This document shows positions 54,833 through 62,124 of a stretch of DNA of 64,000 nt, in pieces. The notes beneath the pieces were generated by a model. It was not told the DNA's origin. It searched no databases and saw only the letters and a list, made by a program, of their open reading frames with translations. The first letter of the stretch is position 1. The number at the start of each line of letters is the position of its first letter. A program made the translations under genes and the position numbers. The stretch is from contig LNES01000006.1 of NCBI GenBank assembly GCA_001464115.1, positions 124,001 through 188,000 of the forward strand, read 5' to 3'. The DNA comes from Chlamydiae bacterium Ga0074140. GTDB lineage: Bacteria > Chlamydiota > Chlamydiia > Chlamydiales > Rhabdochlamydiaceae.

Positions 54833-56863
54833 CTAGAATTGTACGAGCTTACGCAGTGCAACTTCGATATCGTGCACCTGCGGAAGAACAGCGTTCTCAA
54901 GATCTTTGCAATAGGGAACCATGCAGTTTTTGCCAGTGACGCGCGCGATTGGTGCGTCGAGGAAAGCAAATCCCTTTTCGATCACTTGTGCCGCGATCTC
55001 CGCACCAAAGCCGCCTGTACCAGGCGCTTCGTGCGCGATGAGAAGTTTTCCCGTCTTTTTCAAAGAAGCGAGAACGGTTTCAATATCGCATGGCACTATC
55101 GTGCGAAGGTCGATCAGCTCAACAGAGATCCCCTCTTTAGCGAGAGTCTCTGCAACCTCGTTGCCAATCACAACAGTCATGCCCCAAGCGACAAGAGTCA
55201 CATCGCTGCCTTCGCGCACCACTTTTGCTTTTCCAAATGGAAGAAGCTCATCTGCACCCGGCTCTGGCTGTGCGCAGAAAACGCGCTGGCGATAGAGTGC
55301 TTTGTGCTCCAAAAAGACAACTGGGTTAGGATCTCGAATCGCCGTTTTCATGAGACGTTTCGCATCGGCGCTATTGCTGGGGATCACAACTTTTAGTCCT
55401 GGGCAGTGAGCGAGAAAAGCTTCGATGCTCTGCGAATGGTAAGGACCACCCTGGATATAGCCGCCGCAAGGCATGCGGATGACAACGGGGCAGTTCCATT
55501 CGCCGTTTGAACGATAGTAGATGCTGGAAAGTTCGTTGAAGAGCTGATTGATCCCTGTCCAAAGGTAATCGGCAAACTGGATCTCCGCGACGGGCTTATA
55601 GCCATGCGCCATCGACATCCCAATCGCTGTTCCGATAATCGTCGACTCAGCAAGTGGTGTGTTGTAGCAGCGCTCATTGCCATATTTTGCAGTGAGATGT
55701 CTGGTGACGCCGAAAACGCCCCCCTTTCCATGAGCCACGTCTTGTCCAAATACAACAACAAGCGGATCGCGAGCCATCTCCTCATCGAGTGCGTGATTGA
55801 GAGCATCAACCATCACAACCGCCTCTCCTTTTGAAGGAGCTTCGCTGTGAGGAATTGCAGAAACCTCTTTAAAAACACGTGTTGCAGCTGTTGCAGGCGC
55901 GGGGACGGGAAGCGCTTCTGCTTCTTTGGCAGCAGTCTCCACCTGATTAAAAGCCAAGAGTCTTCTCTCTTCAAGCTCCTCTTCTGTTGCAAGACCCATC
56001 TCTTTGAGCCAACGTTCGAAACGAAGGAGCGGATCACAGTTCTTTTCCTGTTCAATGAGAGCTGCAGCTTTATATTTTGTGGGGTCATCGCTACTGCTAT
56101 GCGGTCCGAGACGCGGCACCTTCGCGACGATCACGCTTGGCCCTTCTTGAGCGCGCGCTTTTGCTACTGCTGTAGAGAGAGCCTTTGAGAGCTGTTCAAA
56201 ATCTCCACCGTCGACATCGAATACAGAAAGACCAGAATAACCCTGAATCATTTTGGCAACGGATCCACCGGCCGTCTGCTCCGCTTTTGGAACGGAGATC
56301 GCCCAGTCATTGTCTTGGATAACGAAGAGTACACCTAAGCGGTGGATGCAGGAGAAGTTGAGCGCCTCATGGAAATCGCCCTGTGATGTGGCGCCATCGC
56401 CTGCAGAGACATAAACCACCTCATCGCGTTTTGCGAGCTGAACCGCTTTTGCAACACCCACAGCGTGCAAAAATTGCGAACCCACAACGCTCGACTGACA
56501 AGGAATCCGGAGACCGCGATGTGAAAAGTGTTCTGGCATCATACGCCCACCCGAATGGTGAGGCACCTCGCGCGCTAAAAATGCTGCGAGCAGATCTTTT
56601 GGCGTACAACCAAGGCCAACCGCAAATGCCCGGTCGCGATAATAGGGAAGGCCCCAATCTTTACCAGGCTCAAGCGAAAGAGCTGATACAACGCCGACCA
56701 TCTCGTGACCCAAAACGGAAACGTGAAATGTTCCGCCTTTGTTCTGTCTGACCAGCTTGTTCATCTTCTCGTCGAGCGCGCGTGTGAGCAGCATTGCATC
56801 GTATGTCTTTAGACATCTCTCTTTGCCGGTGAGTGGAAGATCGTCGAGAAGCGCCGTTTTCAC
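54833..56863 (-). CDS. 2-oxoacid dehydrogenase E1, fused alpha and beta subunits
   Basis: The 676-residue protein joins an E1-alpha domain (about 10-330) to an E1-beta domain (about 345-676). Thiamin-diphosphate motif GDGATSQGDFHEALNF (about 155) ends with NDWAIS; the beta part has FGQDVAHGKGGVFGVT, GTAIGMSMAHGYKPVAEIQF and CGGYIQGGPYHSQS. It decarboxylates pyruvate or a branched-chain oxoacid and hands the acyl group to E2. A fused E1 at this locus is also known in Chlamydia. Confidence 0.92.
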   Translation of the reverse strand: MKTALLDDLPLTGKERCLKTYDAMLLTRALDEKMNKLVRQNKGGTFHVSVLGHEMVGVVSALSLEPGKDWGLPYYRDRAFAVGLGCTPKDLLAAFLAREVPHHSGGRMMPEHFSHRGLRIPCQSSVVGSQFLHAVGVAKAVQLAKRDEVVYVSAGDGATSQGDFHEALNFSCIHRLGVLFVIQDNDWAISVPKAEQTAGGSVAKMIQGYSGLSVFDVDGGDFEQLSKALSTAVAKARAQEGPSVIVAKVPRLGPHSSSDDPTKYKAAALIEQEKNCDPLLRFERWLKEMGLATEEELEERRLLAFNQVETAAKEAEALPVPAPATAATRVFKEVSAIPHSEAPSKGEAVVMVDALNHALDEEMARDPLVVVFGQDVAHGKGGVFGVTRHLTAKYGNERCYNTPLAESTIIGTAIGMSMAHGYKPVAEIQFADYLWTGINQLFNELSSIYYRSNGEWNCPVVIRMPCGGYIQGGPYHSQSIEAFLAHCPGLKVVIPSNSADAKRLMKTAIRDPNPVVFLEHKALYRQRVFCAQPEPGADELLPFGKAKVVREGSDVTLVAWGMTVVIGNEVAETLAKEGISVELIDLRTIVPCDIETVLASLKKTGKLLIAHEAPGTGGFGAEIAAQVIEKGFAFLDAPIARVTGKNCMVPYCKDLENAVLPQVHDIEVALRKLVQF

Positions 56864-58005
56864 TTTTTCTTTCCCCTCTTGTGCTGAATTTGTGTAACCG
56901 TCTTAATCTCCTTCTTCTTGGGAGGCGTGGGTACTTCTTGCTCTGGTTTTGGAGCTGGACGCGCTTCACGCCGCTTGGGCAAAAAGCCCTTGACCACGTC
57001 GAGAAGACGTCTCTTCGTTTCGGGGGGTTCTCCCTCTTCTGTAATTTCGGGAAGCTCCTCCACCTCTTGCGAGATCGCTTTGATGAGCTTCTCCTCTTTT
57101 TGAATACCTGGAACATCGTGGATATCGGCAAGGCGCGAAGAGAGGTGGCGCAAAGACTCCAAACGCTCTGAGAGCGCCTGCAGTTTCGCATCGACCTTAA
57201 CACGCGAACTTCCACGCAAGCTTGCAAGCAGCTGTGCTTCCGTGTCGTAGCGCGCAGAGAAGGTTACCGCAGAGCCGCTTGTGATATCGGGGATGTAGAG
57301 GAAGTGGCGGATCGCTGGAGGCACAGTCGTATACATGTCTGGAGTGAGCTGTGGCTCGGTCTCCACCTTGACAACCTGCTTGGGAGGTCTTCCTCGTTTT
57401 GGGCGAGGGTTGAGAGCCTCATTTGAGTAGTAGGTCTTCGCTTTTGTGAAGAGAAGATCGCGCGCCTGAGCCACCTCTTTCGGCGGCTTTGCATCGAACA
57501 GGTATTTTTTGAGTTTTTCAATGAGAGAAGTGGGAAGATCAAGATCCTCCTCGAAAACAAACTGAACCTCTTGGCTGCGGAGCCACTCAATGATCCGGAT
57601 ACGCGAACGCTCCAAGTAGTACTGTTGCCACTTCTCGAGCTCGGTGAGATGGTCGTAGATGAACTCTAGGAAGTTTTCCCGTGCCTCTTTCGACTGGATC
57701 ACATCGAGAAGTTTTTCCTTGGTATCGATGTCATAAACCTTCTCGTTGACAAACCCCTCCATGAACTTCTTGGTCTCATAAAAGGTCATCTTAGGGATGA
57801 GGCAGTAGCGCTTGCCGCTAACAGTAAATTCCGTCTCTAGCTCACGTAGCTCCTCTTCACTCTTATCGAGATCAACGAAAAAGAGGAACCCTTCGACCTT
57901 ATCCAGATAGAAATCGCGTTCGTCGTCCGACTTCGCAAACGCATCCATTAGACGATGGTAGCGCAGAATTAAAGGATTTTGAGCTTGGGGAGTAGATTTG
58001 GCCAT
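56860..58005 (-). CDS. UPF0158-like protein with basic AT-hook-like tail
   Basis: Start taken at ATG 58005 (MAKSTPQAQNPLIL); the open frame extends to 58044 with a weak leader. The N-terminal half (about residues 45-150) has the UPF0158 signature: RYCLIPKMTFYETKKFMEGFV, then LTELEKWQQYYLERSRIRIIEWLRSQ. A RPKRGRPPK motif at about 200-210 is an AT-hook. The C-terminus is acidic and then ends in a Lys/Arg-rich QHKRGKKK. DNA binding is inferred. Overlaps the E1 start by 4 bp (ATGA). Confidence 0.75.
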   Translation of the reverse strand: MAKSTPQAQNPLILRYHRLMDAFAKSDDERDFYLDKVEGFLFFVDLDKSEEELRELETEFTVSGKRYCLIPKMTFYETKKFMEGFVNEKVYDIDTKEKLLDVIQSKEARENFLEFIYDHLTELEKWQQYYLERSRIRIIEWLRSQEVQFVFEEDLDLPTSLIEKLKKYLFDAKPPKEVAQARDLLFTKAKTYYSNEALNPRPKRGRPPKQVVKVETEPQLTPDMYTTVPPAIRHFLYIPDITSGSAVTFSARYDTEAQLLASLRGSSRVKVDAKLQALSERLESLRHLSSRLADIHDVPGIQKEEKLIKAISQEVEELPEITEEGEPPETKRRLLDVVKGFLPKRREARPAPKPEQEVPTPPKKKEIKTVTQIQHKRGKKK

Positions 58006-58110
58006 ATAGTAATACTTTTTGCTGTAAAAAATATGTGTAATCATACCTTATCAGACGGCTGTCATTCAAGGAAGAAATGATGGAGAGAAGGAAGAGGGAA
58101 GAAGGGGAAG

Positions 58111-58242
58111 GATCGGGCACGGGCACGGGTACGAAAGAAAATGCTTTCAAAACATTATTTTGTTTAGGCTATCGCATTTTTCCTAAGCTACTTCTAGAGT
58201 CAAAGAGCGGAATTTCTTTCGTGCCCGTGTGCGTGCCCGATC
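58111..58242. repeat. Palindromic repeat, family B
   Basis: Left arm GATCGGGCACGGGCACGGG at 58111 and right arm CCCGTGTGCGTGCCCGATC ending 58242, flanked inside by GAAAGAAA / TTTCTTTC. Matches the element at 20591-20742. It occupies part of the 452-bp non-coding spacer 58006-58457. Confidence 0.85.
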
Positions 58243-58297
58243 TTTCTCTAAATCTCCATAGAAAAATATTTGCTCCATACGAAGAAAAAATTAAGAA

Positions 58298-58326
58298 TTG
58301 CAAACCATTTTATTTTCAGTTGTAAT
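58298..58326 (+). promoter_or_regulatory. Promoter of the coiled-coil gene array
   Basis: TTGCAA at 58298-58303 and TGTAAT at 58321-58326, 17-base spacer, preceded by TTAAGAA. The leader to the ATG at 58458 is about 125 bases and contains a small hairpin (CAACCTA-AAG-TAGGTTG, 58394-58410) before the AAGGAG site. Confidence 0.55.
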
Positions 58327-58457
58327 CTTCGTCTTTAAATTTGAAGAACTTCTTCAAAAAAGAAAATTCTTCAAACAAACCCCGCCTAAATCCCAACCTA
58401 AAGTAGGTTGAGATTGCGGCAAGAAGAGCAGTTCAAACAACCAAGGAGATTTTTTAT

Positions 58458-59324
58458 ATGTCACATTCACCCCTCGCAGTAAGTTCGCCACTCGCCGCTG
58501 GTACACCCCTCCCAAATCCCATTTTACCGATAGCCATTGCCCTCCCAGTAGTCTCCGCATCCGCTTCTGAGGCAGTTCAACCCCTTGAAGACCGCAGCTT
58601 TATGACCGGCCTTGCAAGACGCATCTGCGCCTGGGAAGATGCAGGCGGCGCTTGGAAGGTTGCCTCCTATGCTCTTCACGCCATCCTTTACGCCGTTGGC
58701 TATCTCACTATCGTGGGCAATCTCGCTTTCATCTGGCTTTCACGCGAAGTGGGCCGTGTCGATTCTGAAAACGCTTTGTTAAGAGATGGCAGACTCGCAA
58801 ATCCCGGTGAAATCCAAAGACTTCAGGCACAGATTCAGCAACATGCTAATCAACCCGCTGCTAACGCCGCAGCGCTCGCTCAAGCCCAACTGGCACTCCA
58901 AGAGGAAAGAACAAATCTCGGACAAATCAATGGCCGCCTCGAAGCTGCGCAGCAGCAAGTTACCGATTTGCAAGGACAAGTTGGAGAGTGGGAAACGGCA
59001 TGTAAAGGTTTAATCAAAAAAGCAGAGGATGCGGACCTTTTTGCAGCAATTCACAAAGATGGATCAGAAGCGGCTTTTAGAGCGAATATCCAAAGCCCCA
59101 AACATGGTCCCGGCAATGTAGTTGCTACACCCGTGACTAAACTCACATTGAGAGTTACTCAATCCATAGTTGCAAATGCTCGTAAAGAATTAATCGCCAA
59201 AATCAACGCTCTCACACCAGAAAGGCGCGCTGAGCTTATCGAGCTTTTTCAAAATGCGGGAAAGAGCGAGGTTTCTAAAGACATCAAAGAGAACAAAGAC
59301 AACAAAAGCAAAGAGACTACTTAA
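58458..59324 (+). CDS. Membrane and coiled-coil protein, array member 1
   Basis: The 288-residue protein has a Pro/Ala/Ser-rich start, a motif CAWEDAGGAWKV (57-68), a single hydrophobic stretch (about 70-94) and then a long Gln/Glu/Ala-rich coiled coil (about 105-190) and a globular tail (FRANIQSPKHGPGNVVATPV). AAGGAG precedes the ATG. It has no recognised family, but the next three genes share the WE..GG motif and layout. Inclusion-membrane or type III-secreted roles are inferred only. Confidence 0.75.
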   Translation: MSHSPLAVSSPLAAGTPLPNPILPIAIALPVVSASASEAVQPLEDRSFMTGLARRICAWEDAGGAWKVASYALHAILYAVGYLTIVGNLAFIWLSREVGRVDSENALLRDGRLANPGEIQRLQAQIQQHANQPAANAAALAQAQLALQEERTNLGQINGRLEAAQQQVTDLQGQVGEWETACKGLIKKAEDADLFAAIHKDGSEAAFRANIQSPKHGPGNVVATPVTKLTLRVTQSIVANARKELIAKINALTPERRAELIELFQNAGKSEVSKDIKENKDNKSKETT

Positions 59325-59359
59325 ACTTTTTAACAACTAAACACTGGAGATTTTTCACA

Positions 59360-60121
59360 ATGTTACCCGCCGTTCTCCCAGCAGGCCCTGCCGCAGATCG
59401 AATTGTTCTGCGCGAACCTACCTTCTTCACAGAGATGGCTCAGACCGCCTGTGATTGGGAAGCGGCGGGTGGCATTTGGAAAGTCATCTCTTATGCATTT
59501 CGTTTCTTTGCTCTCATTGGCAGCTTTTGCTGCTTGATTGGAATCCCTTTTTATATTCAGGCTGATCGTGAAATTACACTCTTGTCCTTTGAGGCAACTC
59601 TGCGTGAAAGAGATCTGATCCTAGATCCCGAAGAGGGAGGAACAATTACTGAACTAAGACGAGAAAGAGACGGCCTCGAACAAGCGCTCGCAGCAGAACA
59701 AGCGACAAGCGCGGGCTTAAGAACGGAGGTTCAGAGGGCGAACGAAGCTTTTGAGCAGCTGGAACTCGAGTCTCTAGATGCCTTAAGCAAATGGAGTCAG
59801 AGCAACGCTAAAGAGAGCGAAGAGCTCCGACAGGTTTTCGATGATTTTTCAGCGTACAAAAAACAGCACGAAGGTGAAATCCAACAACTCAGCCGAGAGA
59901 AGAACCAGATGGCTTCAGAGCTGATCGGTTACATGGCCAAAGCAGAAAAATTGTGGCAGCAGCTACAGCAAGTTCGCTCAGATCTCGCGCAGGTTCCGCA
60001 GCAAACACCAACAAAAAGACCAGAAGCTCTTGCAAAGCTCAGAGAACTCAGAGAGAAACTTTCTCTGGTTACCCCTGTAAAACAACTACAATTCGGAGCG
60101 GGCAACGTTAGCGTTCCCTGA
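59360..60121 (+). CDS. Membrane and coiled-coil protein, array member 2
   Basis: The 253-residue protein repeats the plan: CDWEAAGGIWKVISYAF (31-47), a hydrophobic segment to about 66, then a coiled coil (about 85-210) and a short tail TPVKQLQFGAGNVSVP that echoes GNVVATPVTKL of member 1. GGAG lies 10 bases before the ATG. 35 bp separate it from member 1, so they are probably one operon. Confidence 0.75.
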   Translation: MLPAVLPAGPAADRIVLREPTFFTEMAQTACDWEAAGGIWKVISYAFRFFALIGSFCCLIGIPFYIQADREITLLSFEATLRERDLILDPEEGGTITELRRERDGLEQALAAEQATSAGLRTEVQRANEAFEQLELESLDALSKWSQSNAKESEELRQVFDDFSAYKKQHEGEIQQLSREKNQMASELIGYMAKAEKLWQQLQQVRSDLAQVPQQTPTKRPEALAKLRELREKLSLVTPVKQLQFGAGNVSVP

Positions 60122-60128
60122 GTGCGAA

Positions 60129-60208
60129 GCGCTCCTTGGAGTGCGGCGCTGCGCGCCGCCTTACATAAAAATCCAAAGCGGTGCGGAGCACCGCACTCCA
60201 AGGAGCGC
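60129..60208. repeat. Palindromic repeat, variant of family A
   Basis: GCGCTCCTTGGAGTGCGG at 60129-60146 pairs exactly with CCGCACTCCAAGGAGCGC at 60191-60208. The TTGGAGTGCGGCG core matches family A; the inner hairpin differs. It begins 8 bases after the stop of array member 2 and could end its transcript. Confidence 0.8.
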
Positions 60209-60275
60209 GCTTTCGCTTGCTCAAATAACTTTCAGATTTGCGAAACGACAACACTCTTAAAGAAAACTTTAAGAA

Positions 60276-60305
60276 TTGCGCTTCAAATCTTTCTTGTGCT
60301 CTAAT
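60276..60305 (+). promoter_or_regulatory. Promoter of array member 3
   Basis: TTGCGC at 60276-60281 and TCTAAT at 60300-60305, 18-base spacer, in the context TTTAAGAATTGC that is shared with the promoter at 58298. Confidence 0.5.
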
Positions 60306-60350
60306 TTTTTTCTTCTTTAGCAAAAACCTTACGCACACAAGGAGTTTCCT

Positions 60351-62030
60351 ATGCACGCAGTACGCCCAGCGAGTCCCGATCCAGTAGCAGCAAGCCCACT
60401 TTATGAAGTCGAACCTACATTTCCAGGCGTTCGGCCAACTGTAACCTGGCTGCGCTCTTTGGAGCAGGGCGGCTTTATAGCGAGAACTGCTGCCACTGTC
60501 GTCGAATTCTTCATCTTGATCGGCTGCTTCTTTTCCGTTGTCGGCATTCTTGTTTGGAACGACGGCGTAAGAGAGCACCAGCGCCAAGAGGATAATGCGA
60601 TTGCTGACAGGGAAGGGGGAATAGGAGGCAGCGCAGCTCCTGCAGCCGCAGCTGATCCCGATGCAGCCCGTCTTAGGCAAGAACGAGATACAGCAAGAAC
60701 CGACTTGAGACTGGCAAACGAGAACCTTGCTATTGCTAGAGGACAAGCTCGCGATGCAGGCCAACGAGAAACTGCTGCAATTCGTCAAGTGACCGACCTC
60801 ACAGCTCAGGTCGCTACCCTGACACAGCAACTTGATGCCGCAAAACAAGCTGGCGGCAATGCGGCCAAACTCTCTCAGCAAAACGAAACCCTTGCAAAGC
60901 AGCTTGCAGAGGCGCAAAGAGCACTTCGAGAGCATCAACAAAAAGCAGGTCAACAAGAAGAGGGTCTTCGAGATCAAGTTGCCAGACTCACACAACACCT
61001 TACAAAAGCCCAGCAGGGAGGCGATGCTGCGCTTCGAGATTTACAAGCACAACTCGAAAGAGCCCAAAGAGATCTCGCAACAGCTCAAGAACAATCGAAA
61101 GACGCACTAGCAGACGCACAAAGACAAATCGAGAGCTTAAAAGCTCAACTCGAAGATAGAGGAAGAGCTCTAACTACTGCACAAGCCGGAGCAGGTGATA
61201 CAGCTCAACTGAAAACACAACTCAGCCAAGCGCAAGCCGAAAGCCAGCGCCTCAAAACAGCTTTTGACACTGCTGAAACGGCGAGAAAAGCACTATTGGC
61301 TCAAAATGCGGAATTGACCACAGAAGTTCAAGGTGCACGTCAGGCTACGCAAGCGCTAGATAGTCAAATGAAAGCGGTAAACCTGCAATTGCAGGAGTCC
61401 AATAGGACAAAAGGAGCTCAGGGGGAAGAGATCGCCCGCCTTAAAGCACAGCTCGCAGGAATGACCGATAAGGCGCAGGCTGAAGCAGCTTTAAAAGCTC
61501 TTCAAGACAAGTTGGATGCGGCCACGGCTGCAAACAGAGAGCTTGCAGAGAAGCTACAAAAAGTCGGAGATCCTACCGCTCTCTTCACAAGTCTCCTTAT
61601 GTTGGCGAATAAGAACACCGTTGGTTTCGATACAACAAAGGCTCAGGAGCAGCTTTCAGGCGCAAAAGATCCGGCAAATTTTGTATACAAAACCATGGAG
61701 ACATCAGTAGCGCTCCTAACCAAAAAACTTAACGAGATCACCCAACAGAGTAATAATAACTACGATGCAATCGCAACCCGTGAACTCGCAGTAAGTTCTG
61801 CATATGCCGCGGTCTTTAATAAGATCAAAGGACTTACAACAGAAGAGTTTGCGAAAGCAAAAGCATCTGGCTTTGCTGAGGCTTCGTTTACGCCCGATAT
61901 TCCACGCAGACCTACTGTCGCCCCCGGCAGATTACCCGGAGCAAGTGTTGCACCTAGTGGCGCTCCAGGAGGTGAAGCCCCAAAACCAGAAGGCAAGGAA
62001 AAAAAGAAAGAAACACCTAAAAAATCTTAA
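60351..62030 (+). CDS. Membrane and long coiled-coil protein, array member 3
   Basis: The 559-residue protein has the motif TWLRSLEQGGFIARTAATVV (32-51), a hydrophobic segment at about 50-70, then a very long coiled coil (about 100-420) made of Ala/Gln/Leu heptads such as DLTAQVATLTQQLDAAK. The tail is Pro/Lys-rich and ends KKKETPKKS. AAGGAG precedes the ATG. Its rod would span tens of nanometres, suited to a tether or a host-mimic. Family not recognised. Confidence 0.75.
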   Translation: MHAVRPASPDPVAASPLYEVEPTFPGVRPTVTWLRSLEQGGFIARTAATVVEFFILIGCFFSVVGILVWNDGVREHQRQEDNAIADREGGIGGSAAPAAAADPDAARLRQERDTARTDLRLANENLAIARGQARDAGQRETAAIRQVTDLTAQVATLTQQLDAAKQAGGNAAKLSQQNETLAKQLAEAQRALREHQQKAGQQEEGLRDQVARLTQHLTKAQQGGDAALRDLQAQLERAQRDLATAQEQSKDALADAQRQIESLKAQLEDRGRALTTAQAGAGDTAQLKTQLSQAQAESQRLKTAFDTAETARKALLAQNAELTTEVQGARQATQALDSQMKAVNLQLQESNRTKGAQGEEIARLKAQLAGMTDKAQAEAALKALQDKLDAATAANRELAEKLQKVGDPTALFTSLLMLANKNTVGFDTTKAQEQLSGAKDPANFVYKTMETSVALLTKKLNEITQQSNNNYDAIATRELAVSSAYAAVFNKIKGLTTEEFAKAKASGFAEASFTPDIPRRPTVAPGRLPGASVAPSGAPGGEAPKPEGKEKKKETPKKS

Positions 62031-62072
62031 ATTTAGGTGAGAGCTGCGACTATTTTAACCGTTGAATCCAGG

Positions 62073-62103
62073 AGAGCGTTTTGGCTTTTCGCCAAAACGC
62101 TCT
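62073..62103 (+). terminator. Strong hairpin after array member 3
   Basis: AGAGCGTTTTGGC and GCCAAAACGCTCT form a perfect 13-bp stem with a TTTTC loop. There is no clean T-run, so it may be a processing or mRNA-stability element instead of a terminator. Confidence 0.45.
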
Positions 62104-62124
62104 TACATTAAAAAAAGAGATAAT

